The position numbers and the translations under genes were made by a program. 51,152 bases of DNA, from contig JADGNY010000036.1 of assembly GCA_017883235.1 (NCBI GenBank), positions 1 through 51,152 on the forward strand, written 5' to 3'. This stretch comes from Thermoanaerobaculia bacterium. GTDB taxonomy: Bacteria; Acidobacteriota; Thermoanaerobaculia; Gp7-AA8. Numbering within the stretch: the stretch's first letter is position 1; each line of letters begins with the position of its first letter. Below the pieces are notes generated by a model. That model ran no database searches. It was not told where the DNA came from and saw only the letters and a list, made by a program, of their open reading frames with translations. Below are positions 15,789 through 24,539 of this stretch, piece by piece.

Positions 15789-17711
15789 ATGCAGACGCTG
15801 ACGCTGGTCCATTCCGAGAGCTTTCCGATCGGCAGGTACTCCGATGCCTTGCGCCGGGAATCGATCTTCACTCTTCCCGTAACCAGCCTCGACGAACTGA
15901 ACAGCGATTCCGGCTCCCTGCGCGTAATCCTGCTCGATCCGGTCATCAACAACGGACGGCCCTCCTCCTTCGACGGGCGCATGGCCATCGTCGGCGTCGG
16001 CCTGGAGGAAGAGCCGAAGTGGCTCACCGCCGACACCATCTACCTCGACCTTCCGGAGAACCCGCCGGCGCCGGCGTTGGTGAGCGCCGTCAAGAACGCC
16101 TGGCAGTCGCTCTATCAGAAGCTGCGCGCCGATCAACTGGAGCGCCAGCTCGGCGAGCGGACCCGCGAGCTCCGCGAGCTGAGCGAAGTGGGCATCGCCC
16201 TCTCCACCGAGCGCGATCACTCCGTGCTGTTGACGACGATCCTCAGCAAAGCGCGCGAGCTCTCGCGCGCCGACGCCGGATCGCTCTACCTGCTGGACGA
16301 GGTCAACGGCGAGCGGGTGCTGCGCTGGAAACTGGCCCAGAACGATTCGATCAAAGTCGGTGCCTTCGAGGAGATGGTCCTCCCGATCACCCGCCGCAGT
16401 CTGGCCGGCTGGGTGGCACTGACCGGCGACACCCTCGTCATCGACGACGCCTACGCGCTCCCCGAGGATGTTGAGTATTCGATCAACCGGACTTTCGACC
16501 AAAAAAACGGCTACCTGACCCGGTCGATACTCGTCTTTCCAATGGTCAGCCATGTCGGCGAGCTCGTCGGCGTTCTGCAATTGATCAACAGACGGAAGAA
16601 GGGACCGCCGGCCAAGCTGACCGCGGAAACGGTCCCGTCGGAGGTCGTTCCGTTCGATCACGAGACCGTCGAGCTGATGCGCTCTCTCGCCGCGCAGGCG
16701 GCAGTGGCGGTCGAGAACAATTCTCTCTACAAATCGATCGAGCGCCTGTTCGAAGGCTTCGTCACCGCCGCGGTCACGGCCATCGAGCAGCGCGATCCGA
16801 CCACCTCGGGTCACTCCTTCCGCGTGGCCGACCTCACCGTCGAGCTGGCGCGCGTCGTCGACCGCGACGACGACCGTTACCGCGACATCTGCTTCAGCGC
16901 CGAGCAGGTGCGCGAGATCCGCTATGCCTCGCTGCTGCACGACTTCGGCAAAGTCGGCGTGCGCGAACAGGTGCTGGTCAAGGAGAAGAAGCTCTACCCG
17001 CTGCAGCTCGAGACGCTCCGCAACCGCTTCGAGTTCGCCATGAAGACCGCCGAGAACGATGCCAACAGGCGCAAGCTCGACTACCTCATCAAGCATGGCC
17101 CCGAGCCCTTTGCGGGATTCGGAGCGCAGGTGGATGAAGAGCTCCGCGAACAACTGGCGAAGATGCGGAAAGACTTTGCCTTCATCACCAAATCGAATGA
17201 GCCCACCATCCTGCCGGAAGGGGAGTTCCAGTATCTGCAGCAGCTCGCGGAGATGGAGTTCGGCGACATCCGCGGCGAACGCCGGCGACTGCTGAACCCG
17301 GAGGAAGCGCGCATCCTCTCCATCCGCAAAGGAAACCTCGACGCCGGCGAGCGCAGCGAGATCGAGAGCCACGTCACGCACACGTTCAACTTCCTCCGGA
17401 AGATCCCCTGGACGAAAGACCTCTCCGCCGTCGCCGACATCGCCTACGCCCATCACGAGAAACTCAATGGCCGCGGCTACCCGCGCAAACTGACCGCCGA
17501 AGAGATCCCCATCCAGTCGCGGATGATGACCGTCTCCGACATCTACGACGCCCTCACCGCCAACGACCGCCCTTACAAGCGCGCCATCTCCACCGAGCGT
17601 GCCCTCGACATCCTCAAGATGGAAGTCAGCGACGGTCTGCTCGACGCCGCCCTGGTGAATCTCTTCATCGATGCCAAGGTATTCGAGCGTGCCGGGGTGC
17701 TGAGGACGTAA
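15789..17711 (+). CDS. GAF/HD-GYP cyclic-di-GMP phosphodiesterase-like regulator
   Basis: The product is about 640 residues from ATG 15789 (a GTG at 15663 is possible). A short N-terminal receiver-like region is followed by a coiled coil (LERQLGERTRELRELSEV), a GAF domain (about 140-310, including DAGSLYLLDE and SILVFPMVSHVGELVGVLQLIN) and an HD-GYP domain. The HD pair is H384-D385 in LLHDFGKVG, and the GYP block is HHEKLNGRGYP at 555-565, so catalysis of c-di-GMP hydrolysis is expected. A roughly 100-residue insertion lies between HD and GYP. The GAF domain would sense a small ligand. It is divergent from the diiron oxygenase. Confidence 0.9.
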   Translation: MQTLTLVHSESFPIGRYSDALRRESIFTLPVTSLDELNSDSGSLRVILLDPVINNGRPSSFDGRMAIVGVGLEEEPKWLTADTIYLDLPENPPAPALVSAVKNAWQSLYQKLRADQLERQLGERTRELRELSEVGIALSTERDHSVLLTTILSKARELSRADAGSLYLLDEVNGERVLRWKLAQNDSIKVGAFEEMVLPITRRSLAGWVALTGDTLVIDDAYALPEDVEYSINRTFDQKNGYLTRSILVFPMVSHVGELVGVLQLINRRKKGPPAKLTAETVPSEVVPFDHETVELMRSLAAQAAVAVENNSLYKSIERLFEGFVTAAVTAIEQRDPTTSGHSFRVADLTVELARVVDRDDDRYRDICFSAEQVREIRYASLLHDFGKVGVREQVLVKEKKLYPLQLETLRNRFEFAMKTAENDANRRKLDYLIKHGPEPFAGFGAQVDEELREQLAKMRKDFAFITKSNEPTILPEGEFQYLQQLAEMEFGDIRGERRRLLNPEEARILSIRKGNLDAGERSEIESHVTHTFNFLRKIPWTKDLSAVADIAYAHHEKLNGRGYPRKLTAEEIPIQSRMMTVSDIYDALTANDRPYKRAISTERALDILKMEVSDGLLDAALVNLFIDAKVFERAGVLRT

Positions 17712-17717
17712 CCCTGG

Positions 17718-17884
17718 GACCGCGGGCGTCTCGCCCGCGTGCCTGGAGGGCCGTCAACGCCTCGCTACGCTTCGTGGCACAGACAAGAGTGTCTGTGCCA
17801 CATTGTCTCTGCTGGTAGTAGACACGGTGCAGGTGCCACGAGCGCGGTCCAATGTGGCACAGACACTCTTGTCTGTGCTTTTTT
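17718..17884. repeat. Palindromic repeats between convergent genes, possible terminator
   Basis: First, CCGCGGGCGTCTCGCCCGCG at 17719-17740, a short version of the GGCGTCTCGCC family. Then a pair of 29 bp arms, 17777-17805 (GCACAGACAAGAGTGTCTGT and onward) and 17850-17878, which are perfect complements, each arm also folding on itself (GGCACAGACA/TGTCTGTGCC). The right arm runs into TTTTTT at 17879-17884, so it could terminate transcription of the HD-GYP gene. This type of repeat is widespread in some large genomes. Confidence 0.7.
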
Positions 17885-17887
17885 CGA

Positions 17888-18430
17888 CTACCCCAGGTCC
17901 TCCAGCCCCATCTCATCCAGAATCCGCCGGCATACGTCCCGCCGCGACTCACGCCTCTTCATCAACATCGGCCGCGCCGATGCCGGCAACCACGCCGGCT
18001 CCTCCGCATCCGCGAGCGCATGGCGGACCACATCGAGCACCGAGCTCCCTTCCCGGCGCGAGCGCGCCAGACGTTCGGCAAGTCCACGGACGCCGGCCGA
18101 GTCGATGAGCAGCGCCGCCGCCACCGCCTGCTCCGCATCGGTCGAAGGATCGTCAAGCCTGCGGATGGACGCCGCGGTTGCCCGCAACTCTCCCTCGGAG
18201 AGTCCGATCGTCAGCACTGCCCGCGAGAGATTGCCGACCTTCTCCAGCCAACGCCCCAGTCCGTGAAAGAGGAGAAGCAGCTCGAACGCCCGATCATCGC
18301 CCGCGTAATACCGCCGCGCGATCGCCTCCACGCGCTCGACGTCGTCGAAACGCGAAACGCCGTCGAGATCCTGATACAGCGGACGGAGAAACGACTCCAG
18401 CCGCGCGCGCAGAGCGGGATCGATCGTCAT
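17888..18430 (-). CDS. Hypothetical helical protein
   Basis: The 180-residue product is predominantly alpha-helical with no signal peptide or membrane segment (LLLLFHGLGRWLEKVGNLSR; AEQAVAAALLIDSAGVRG; RRESRRDVCRRILDEMGLEDLG). I do not recognise the family. ATG 18430 overlaps the stop of the upstream methyltransferase (ATGA) and is therefore firm, indicating translational coupling and possibly a role with that enzyme. It ends directly after the 17718-17884 repeat on the minus strand. Confidence 0.7.
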   Translation of the reverse strand: MTIDPALRARLESFLRPLYQDLDGVSRFDDVERVEAIARRYYAGDDRAFELLLLFHGLGRWLEKVGNLSRAVLTIGLSEGELRATAASIRRLDDPSTDAEQAVAAALLIDSAGVRGLAERLARSRREGSSVLDVVRHALADAEEPAWLPASARPMLMKRRESRRDVCRRILDEMGLEDLG

Positions 18431-19701
18431 CGCCGCTCCAGAATCCACACACCGACCTGCAGGCCGCCACTCTCCACGCGCCGCTCCTCGGTGACCTTCA
18501 CCTTCGTCGTCCGCCGCAAAAGGGCGACCAGCGTTTTCGCGTGCGCCGTGTAGAGCAGTGCACGGCCGCCAGGCGCCAGCGTGCGGGCGATGTTGCCGAC
18601 GATGCGGCGATACAACCCGTCGAGGTTGCGGTCTTCGGTGCGAAGGCCGAACGGAAGGTTGGCCAGCACCTCCTCGCATCGATCCGGCCACGTGATTGGA
18701 TCGCCTCCATCCCCCTGGCGCGCGGCAATGCGCGCCGCCAATCCGGCAGCGATCACGTTCCCCACCGCGGCCCGAATCGCCGTCGGACTGATGTCGATTC
18801 CCGCCAGCATCGTGCCGCGATCGAGCATGGCCCGTTCGATGAGCAACGTCCCGCTCCCGCACGTCGGATCGACGACCAGACCCTCGTCCCCTCGACGCAC
18901 CAGCCGCGCCAGACACGCCCCCACCACCGGATTGATCGATGCCCCGACGTCGGCGACGCGATAGGTGAACCGCTCGTCCGATTCGAACGTCGGTACCAGC
19001 CAGATCCGCGTGGCGCCGTCATCGGCTTCCACCCGCAACATCGCCGCGTAGCTGGAAGGGGAGTCGGTCAGCCCCTGCAGCGAAAACGTCTCGCGCGCCA
19101 GCCGCAGCAGGTCGTTGAACTCCTGTTTGGTGATCCGGGCGTTCTCGAGCGAGAAGCGATAGGGGAGGATGTCTGACGCGCTGGTGATCCATTCGCGCCA
19201 GCGCACCTCAGCCTTCCTCACCGTTTCCGCAAACGCCCCAGCCGCCCCCTCGGCGATGAGAATCCGAACGTCATAGATGCAGCGAAGTGCCGCTGGCCTT
19301 TTCGATAATGCGATCGTCCCCCGACGGACAACCGTCGCCTCGATCCCATGTTCGCGCGCCTCGGCGATGGCAACGTCTTCCAGCCCGACCGGCACGCTTG
19401 CGAAAACGTTCGTTACCGCGCGCCACCCAAATCCCGTAGCCGGCCCGCTGACCCGATCCCGCGCCTTCCGCAACGCCTCGGCCTCCGACTCGGAGCGCGC
19501 CTCAATCTCCGCCAGCGCCGCCCGCGCCTCATCCCCGCCGATCCTCCCGAGCGCCAGGATCATCGACGGACGCACCCATCCCACCTCCTCCGTTTCCAGC
19601 GCCGCCCGCAACGCCGCGACAGAACCTTCGCCGCCGCGCTTCCCGAGCGCGATCGCCGCAATGCGGCGAGATTGTGGGGAGGTGTCGTGAAGATCAGGCA
19701 T
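18427..19701 (-). CDS. HEAT-THUMP-methyltransferase fusion (RlmL/Trm-like)
   Basis: The 424-residue product has three parts. Residues 12-80 form a PBS-lyase HEAT-like repeat (IAAIALGKRGGEGSVAALRA; SMILALGRIGGDEARAAL). Residues about 95-215 are a THUMP-like RNA-binding domain. The C-terminal half is a Rossmann methyltransferase with DPTCGSGTLLIERAML (SAM site) and the catalytic NLPFGLR motif (an N/D-P-P-Y-like tetrapeptide), as in Trm11/TrmN/UPF0020 enzymes. It probably modifies a guanine or adenine in tRNA or 23S rRNA. The longer frame upstream is discarded because it passes through repeats; MPDLHDTSP at 19701 is the start. Confidence 0.8.
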   Translation of the reverse strand: MPDLHDTSPQSRRIAAIALGKRGGEGSVAALRAALETEEVGWVRPSMILALGRIGGDEARAALAEIEARSESEAEALRKARDRVSGPATGFGWRAVTNVFASVPVGLEDVAIAEAREHGIEATVVRRGTIALSKRPAALRCIYDVRILIAEGAAGAFAETVRKAEVRWREWITSASDILPYRFSLENARITKQEFNDLLRLARETFSLQGLTDSPSSYAAMLRVEADDGATRIWLVPTFESDERFTYRVADVGASINPVVGACLARLVRRGDEGLVVDPTCGSGTLLIERAMLDRGTMLAGIDISPTAIRAAVGNVIAAGLAARIAARQGDGGDPITWPDRCEEVLANLPFGLRTEDRNLDGLYRRIVGNIARTLAPGGRALLYTAHAKTLVALLRRTTKVKVTEERRVESGGLQVGVWILERR

Positions 19702-19733
19702 CGCGCGCAGTCTATCGAAGCGCGCAGCGCGTC

Positions 19734-19886
19734 GGAGCGCTGGCGTCTCGCCGGCTGGCCCGGAGGCGTCTCGCCTCCGGTCTGGCGGACTCCAAACCTT
19801 ACGTTGTATCCCGCGTCGAAACGCTACATCCCCGCAAACACAGCGGCGAGACGCCGCTGAGCCAGCCGGCGAGACGCCAGCGCTCC
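19734..19886. mobile_element. 153 bp MITE-like element, family 1, copy A
   Basis: The 26 bp ends, 19734-19759 (GGAGCGCTGGCGTCTCGCC and onward) and 19861-19886, are perfect reverse complements. Inside lie two further hairpins: CCGGAGGCGTCTCGCCTCCGG on the left and CAGCGGCGAGACGCCGCTG on the right. A copy of exactly the same length lies at 21358-21510. No coding capacity. No obvious flanking target-site duplication was found. Confidence 0.85.
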
Positions 19887-19933
19887 GGTAGCGAACCCGC
19901 ACGCGGTTCTCGCCTCCATGTAACACTATCCCC

Positions 19934-21355
19934 ATGCCCACATACGACGCCGTCGTCGTCGGCTCCGGCCCCAACGGCCTTTCCGCCGCCATCGTCCTGG
20001 CTCGTGCCGGATTGAGTGTCCTCGTGCTCGAAGCGCACGAAACCATCGGCGGCGGTGTGCGCACCGAGGAGCTGACGCTGCCGGGGTTCAAACACGACAT
20101 CTGCTCGGCCATCCATCCGATGGGCGTCATGTCGCCGTTCTTCAAGACCCTGCCGCTGGCCGAACATGGACTGGTCTGGCTCGACTCGCCGTATCCGATC
20201 ACCCATCCGCTCGACGACGGCAGCGCCGCGGTGCTCGAGCTCTCGGTCGACAAAACCGCCGCACGGCTCGGCGGCGACGGGGATGCCTACCGCCGGCTGA
20301 TGCAGCCCTTCGCCAGCAACGCCGCCGCACTCTTCGACGAAATTCTTCGCCCGGTCCGTCTCCTCCCGCATCATCCGTTTCTGCTGGCGCGCTTCGGACT
20401 GGACGGCGTTCGCTCCGCGCTGTCGCTGGCGAAGCGATTTCGAGGAGATGCCGCCCGCGCGCTCTTCGGTGGCTGCGCCGCGCACTCCTTCCTGCCGCTC
20501 GACGCCGCCGGCTCGGCATCGTTCGGACTGGTCCTGGCCATCGCCGGCCACGCCATCGGCTGGCCGTGCGCAAAAGGGGGCTCGGTAGCCATCATCGAGG
20601 CGCTGGCCAGCTACTTCCGCTCGCTCGGCGGGACGATCCGAACGTCGATGCCGGTCCGATCGATGGGAGACGTTCCCGACTCGCGCGCCGTCCTCTTCGA
20701 CGTCACGCCGCGCCAGCTCGCCGACATCGCCGGCGATGAGCTGCCGCCGTCGTACACGAAACGCCTGCGCCGCTTCCGCTACGGCCCGGGCGTCTTCAAA
20801 GTCGACTGGGCGCTCGACGGACCGATTCCGTGGCGTGCCGAGGAGTGCCGGCACTCCGCGACGGTCCACGTCGGCGGCTGCATCGAAGAGATCGCCAGCC
20901 ACGAAGCGGCCATCTGGCAGGGGCGCAACACCGGCCGCCCATTCGTCCTCGTCGCCCAGCAAAGCCTCTTCGACGACAGCCGCGCGCCGGACGGGAAACA
21001 GACCGGCTGGGCCTACTGCCACGTCCCGCACGGCTCGACCGAAGACATGACCGAAGCCATCGAGCAGCAGATCGAGCGCTTCGCCCCCGGCTTCCGCCAA
21101 CGCATCCTGGCCCGCCACACCACGAACACCGCCGCCTACGAGTCCTACAACGCCAACATCGTCGGAGGCGACATCTCCGGCGGCGCCAACACCCTCGCCC
21201 AGGTCCTGGCCCGCCCCTTCCTCCGCCGCGACCCTTACTCCACGCCGAACAAACGCATCTTCCTCGCCTCAAGCTCCACGCCCCCCGGCGGAGGAGTACA
21301 CGGGATGTGCGGCTACTGGGCCGCAAGGTCAGCATTAAGAGGAGCGCTGGCGTAA
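19934..21355 (+). CDS. Phytoene-desaturase-like FAD oxidoreductase
   Basis: The 473-residue protein begins with the FAD-binding GxGxxG fold (VVVGSGPNGLSAAIVLARAG, then the acidic end LEAHETIGGGVR). The C-terminal region carries GGDISGGANTL and PGGGVHGMCGYWAAR, as in phytoene desaturase/isomerase-type NAD(P)/FAD enzymes. Substrate (carotenoid, retinol-like or other) is unknown and no other carotenoid gene is in the window. The gene is bracketed by 153 bp elements A and B. Its last codons (GALA) lie in an extra copy of the element's GGAGCGCTGGCG end, which suggests the C terminus was rewritten by an insertion. Confidence 0.85.
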   Translation: MPTYDAVVVGSGPNGLSAAIVLARAGLSVLVLEAHETIGGGVRTEELTLPGFKHDICSAIHPMGVMSPFFKTLPLAEHGLVWLDSPYPITHPLDDGSAAVLELSVDKTAARLGGDGDAYRRLMQPFASNAAALFDEILRPVRLLPHHPFLLARFGLDGVRSALSLAKRFRGDAARALFGGCAAHSFLPLDAAGSASFGLVLAIAGHAIGWPCAKGGSVAIIEALASYFRSLGGTIRTSMPVRSMGDVPDSRAVLFDVTPRQLADIAGDELPPSYTKRLRRFRYGPGVFKVDWALDGPIPWRAEECRHSATVHVGGCIEEIASHEAAIWQGRNTGRPFVLVAQQSLFDDSRAPDGKQTGWAYCHVPHGSTEDMTEAIEQQIERFAPGFRQRILARHTTNTAAYESYNANIVGGDISGGANTLAQVLARPFLRRDPYSTPNKRIFLASSSTPPGGGVHGMCGYWAARSALRGALA

Positions 21356-21357
21356 AC

Positions 21358-21510
21358 GGAGCGCTGGCGTCTCGCCGGCTGGCCCGGCGGCGTCTCGCCG
21401 CCGGTCAGGCAGACCCAAACTTTAGCTTGTATCCCCGCGCCGAGACGCGACATCCCCGCCAACGCAGCGGCGAGACGCCGCTGAGCCAGCCGGCGAGACG
21501 CCAGCGCTCC
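21358..21510. mobile_element. 153 bp MITE-like element, family 1, copy B
   Basis: It has the same 26 bp perfect terminal inverted repeats and total length as copy A. The left internal hairpin is CCGGCGGCGTCTCGCCGCCGG; relative to copy A, both sides of the stem have changed together (GGAGGCG/CGCCTCC to GGCGGCG/CGCCGCC), which preserves pairing. A 12-base duplicate of the end, GGAGCGCTGGCG, lies just upstream at 21341-21352 inside the preceding gene. Confidence 0.85.
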
Positions 21511-21602
21511 GGAGCGCAAGCGCTCTGTTACGCAAGCGCTCCTTATCCTGGCTCGCCGGTTGCTCTTAATAATCCTGAATCGCAGCCCCAACAGGAGACA
21601 CT

Positions 21603-22457
21603 ATGCTAAAGAAAACACAGAATTTACGTGGCGGGATCACCGCCGCCGTAGTCGCTTGTTCCCTCGCCGTATTCGGCTGTTCCACCAACCACACTCCCGG
21701 CGACGGCCAGCCGTCGATGACGCCGCCGATGAACCCGGCTGCGACGCCGGGTTCATCCTCGGGGACCACCAATCCGCCGATGGCCAGCGCGATGGACATC
21801 AGCATGAGCGTCCAGCGCGCGAATGACGCCGCGGCGATCGTGGCCGCCCATCAACGCGAGCGGTTCCTCGGCTACATCAATCCGACCGGTCCCCAGCCCA
21901 CCCCTCCCGGCCAGATGCCCGTAACCGGACAGGAGATCCCTCCTTCGCAGTACGCAAACCCGGAAGTCACCGTCAACGCATCGATCAGTTCCGGTCCTAC
22001 GCCGGTGATCTCGAGCGGAGCAGACGGTAGCGACATGGCCGCATTCCTCGCAGCCACAGCTACCGAATCCGCTCCAACCGTCACGAACAGCGCAACGGCG
22101 ACACCGGCCACTGCCGCCCTCTCCGCAACGCCCGGCCAGTTCGCCGCCGGCCCGTCAACGATGTCGACGACGGCAGCAATGACAGCCATGCCGAACACCG
22201 CGGCGCTGACCCCGACGCTCTCCTCCGCGGCCACGCCGAGCCCGACCCGCGCCGCCAATCCTCCGCTGACCAGCGCCGGCGTGACGTCATCCTCGACGAC
22301 GACCTCTATGTCCTCAACAGCACCCTTTACCACCCTCGCCACCGGACGTCTCGTCATTCCCAACGGAGCCGTGACCAACGGCTCGGTCCACGCGGTCACC
22401 AACGCCAACGGCGCCGTCACCATCACCAACATGCCGGTCGTCATGAAGAACAAATAG
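21603..22457 (+). CDS. Low-complexity Ala/Thr/Ser/Pro-rich lipoprotein
   Basis: The 284-residue product has a signal peptide with lipobox SLAVFGC and a good AGGAG ribosome site before ATG 21603. The mature part is an extended Pro/Thr/Ser/Ala-rich chain (TPGDGQPSMTPPMNPAATPG and similar) with a short conserved-looking C terminus (GRLVIPNGAVTNGSVHAVTN). It resembles a surface stalk or linker. No enzymatic domain and no recognised family. It follows the copy B element directly. Confidence 0.7.
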   Translation: MLKKTQNLRGGITAAVVACSLAVFGCSTNHTPGDGQPSMTPPMNPAATPGSSSGTTNPPMASAMDISMSVQRANDAAAIVAAHQRERFLGYINPTGPQPTPPGQMPVTGQEIPPSQYANPEVTVNASISSGPTPVISSGADGSDMAAFLAATATESAPTVTNSATATPATAALSATPGQFAAGPSTMSTTAAMTAMPNTAALTPTLSSAATPSPTRAANPPLTSAGVTSSSTTTSMSSTAPFTTLATGRLVIPNGAVTNGSVHAVTNANGAVTITNMPVVMKNK

Positions 22458-22507
22458 CGACGAAAAAGGGTCGCCGATACCCGTCTCCCCCCATGCCTCA
22501 ACAGCAA

Positions 22508-23074
22508 TTACGGCGGGATCGGGACGTCATGCGGTCCGCTGGCGTCGATGAGCCGCACGGTCTTCGCTCCCTTGGCCTCGAAGAACTCCGAAACGCTGAA
22601 CGTCGCTTGCGTCGGCGGGACGCCGGCCTCCGGCGGCTGCTCGTAGACGATGAAGACGGGCGGCTCTTCCCGGCCCGGCACAATGTCGAGCCAGACCATG
22701 TAGTCGTTTCCCTTCTTCGTACCGGTGACGTCGAGCGAATAGAACGAGCCTTGTTGTTTCTTCACCTTCATCGTCGCCGCCGTGGCGCGAGGAAGCTGCT
22801 TTGCGCCGCTATCGAGCCATCGTTTGTAGAGCGTGAGCCACTCGTCGGGCCAGGGGCCGCTGTTGTCGGGTGGCGGCATCATGCGGAATGGATCGGTGGC
22901 GCCAGCCTCCTGCAGCACGCGAACGCGCCATAACTCACCGGTGTTGTCGTCTGCCGAGGCCAGACTGTCGTAGCTCCAGAGATCGAGCTCGGGCTGAATG
23001 CCGAGCATGTGCTGGCGATCGATCTGGCGAAACAGAGGGCGGATGTGAAGCTCGTAATAAAGAGTCCGGGCCAT
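22508..23074 (-). CDS. Tyrosinase partner protein
   Basis: The 188-residue product starts at ATG 23074 behind AGGAG, ten bases after the tyrosinase stop, so the two are cotranscribed. It has no signal peptide. The N-terminal third (LYYELHIRPLFRQIDRQHMLG; FRMMPPPDNSGPWPDEWL) and the C-terminal beta-rich part (SVSEFFEAKGAKTVRLIDAS) match no family I can name. Accessory caddie proteins deliver copper to some tyrosinases; here that function is only suggested by position. No Cys- or His-rich copper motif is evident. Confidence 0.7.
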   Translation of the reverse strand: MARTLYYELHIRPLFRQIDRQHMLGIQPELDLWSYDSLASADDNTGELWRVRVLQEAGATDPFRMMPPPDNSGPWPDEWLTLYKRWLDSGAKQLPRATAATMKVKKQQGSFYSLDVTGTKKGNDYMVWLDIVPGREEPPVFIVYEQPPEAGVPPTQATFSVSEFFEAKGAKTVRLIDASGPHDVPIPP

Positions 23075-23084
23075 GTTCGTTCTC

Positions 23085-24434
23085 CTATCGAATCGACTGC
23101 GTAAGCGACGTCTCTTTCTCGATCGACACCTTCCGCCAGTTGAATTCCGGTCCTGGTTCGATGCCCTTGAAGATCTCTTTGTCGTTGACGCGCTCGATGT
23201 CGATCTGCACGACGCGCTTCGCCGCCGGCGCGCCCGCCTCGAGCTCGCGGAGCCGGTCCGTGACGTCGAGAGCGACGTCAATCGTCGGCTCCTCGTCGTC
23301 GCCGTGATCATGATTGCTGCGCCAGGTCGTGAAGAACGTCAACTGTTCCGACTCCGTACGCGTCGCCGGATTGGAGCCGGCCGGGCGCAGATAGACGCGC
23401 ACGACGTACGACGCGTCGACCGGCCTGCTGACGCCGGTGAACCGCAGCACGATCCTCTCACCGGCAGCCGGCGGCGCGACATTGAAGGGCACTTCGACCA
23501 CGTGCGCGGCGCTCGGCATCGCGATCTTCAGCAGCGCCGGTCTCGCTTCTTTCTTCATTGCCGCTGCCTGGGCCAGCCCCTTGCCGGTGCACTGCTTCTG
23601 CTGCGGTTGATAGGTGTAATCGAGCCATGGTGAGGAGATGTCGGCGTAGTCGCCGGAGAGCTCATGCGGCATTCCCTTGCGAAAGTTGATCTTGAAATCT
23701 TTCTTGACCGGCCCCGGCTCGCGCCCACTTTTCCGCGCGGCGGTCTGGAATTCCGACCAGAGGCGGTCGAGGTTCGAGTGATGCCCCCAGAACAGCGGGT
23801 CGCGCGCGGCGTTCAGATTGCTCGCGTTGAGACCGCCTATGTACGCTCCGTGAATCGTGTTGTGCGGCTGGAGCTCGAGACTTCCAGCCGAGACCGCCAG
23901 CCCGCCGTATAAGGACCAGTCAGGGATCGCCTGGATCGAGGCGATGGTCTTCGCATCGAATGGCGCGGAGGGATGCGGCGTCGTGTTGCGGCACGTTGAC
24001 GGGGTAGGACAGTCGGTGCCGACCGGCAGGAGTCCCGGCAGGGTCTCGAACTGAATCGGATAGCGTACGCCCGTGGGCGGCTGGGTCCAATCCCAGTACG
24101 GTAGCGTGACATTCGCGGTGATTGGAGGATCGGAGGCGCGCAGGGCGTTCTCGAACCAGATCAGATACGCCCGATGCCACGGCCAGATCTGCTCGCTGCC
24201 GTGTTTGCACGGTCCGGTGGAGATCGGCATACCGCTGCCGTGGATCTGCGCCCAGCGGATGTAGTTATTCGGGTCGTCTTCTGGCAGCGCCTCCAGCTTC
24301 TGGAAGGCGTGATCGAGCGCGGTCCACTCGGCGTCGCTGAGGTCGCAGACATGCTTGCGCACGCGTGTCTGGGCGAATGCGGTGGCGACGAAAAGACAGA
24401 CTGCCAGGGTCGCAAAGAATCGTGCGGATCTCAT
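23085..24434 (-). CDS. Secreted tyrosinase / polyphenol oxidase
   Basis: The 449-residue protein has a cleavable signal peptide (LAVCLFVATAFA) and a type-3 copper centre. CuA ligands are H65 (QIHGSG), H78 (CKHGS) and H87 (PWHRAYLIWFE); CuB ligands are H191 and H195 (PHNTIHGAYIGG) and H218/H219 (DPLFWGHHSNLDRLW). Tyrosinases oxidise phenols to quinones. The C-terminal third is a beta-sandwich-like domain of the kind that covers the active site in plant-type polyphenol oxidases. The start has a GGAGT ribosome site. It is divergent from the D-aminoacylase-like gene. Confidence 0.9.
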   Translation of the reverse strand: MRSARFFATLAVCLFVATAFAQTRVRKHVCDLSDAEWTALDHAFQKLEALPEDDPNNYIRWAQIHGSGMPISTGPCKHGSEQIWPWHRAYLIWFENALRASDPPITANVTLPYWDWTQPPTGVRYPIQFETLPGLLPVGTDCPTPSTCRNTTPHPSAPFDAKTIASIQAIPDWSLYGGLAVSAGSLELQPHNTIHGAYIGGLNASNLNAARDPLFWGHHSNLDRLWSEFQTAARKSGREPGPVKKDFKINFRKGMPHELSGDYADISSPWLDYTYQPQQKQCTGKGLAQAAAMKKEARPALLKIAMPSAAHVVEVPFNVAPPAAGERIVLRFTGVSRPVDASYVVRVYLRPAGSNPATRTESEQLTFFTTWRSNHDHGDDEEPTIDVALDVTDRLRELEAGAPAAKRVVQIDIERVNDKEIFKGIEPGPEFNWRKVSIEKETSLTQSIR

Positions 24435-24539
24435 CAGAACACTCCTTGTTTACATAAGGAGAGTGAAGATAGGGACTTTTCCCTACCCGCCGTTCGTCCT
24501 CCAGGCCGCGGACCTCCACTGCCATATGCTTCCGCCCGC

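Noticed and set aside
17888-18916. 342-codon extended version of the helical protein
   Set aside because: The upstream part is antiparallel in another frame of the methyltransferase; ATG 18430 overlaps its stop and is the natural start.
18427-20253. 608-codon extended form of the methyltransferase
   Set aside because: The extra 184 codons run through repeat element A and into the divergent gene. A start at 19701 gives the complete protein.
19734-21510. IS element ends
   Set aside because: No transposase gene lies between the two 153 bp repeats; only a metabolic enzyme does.
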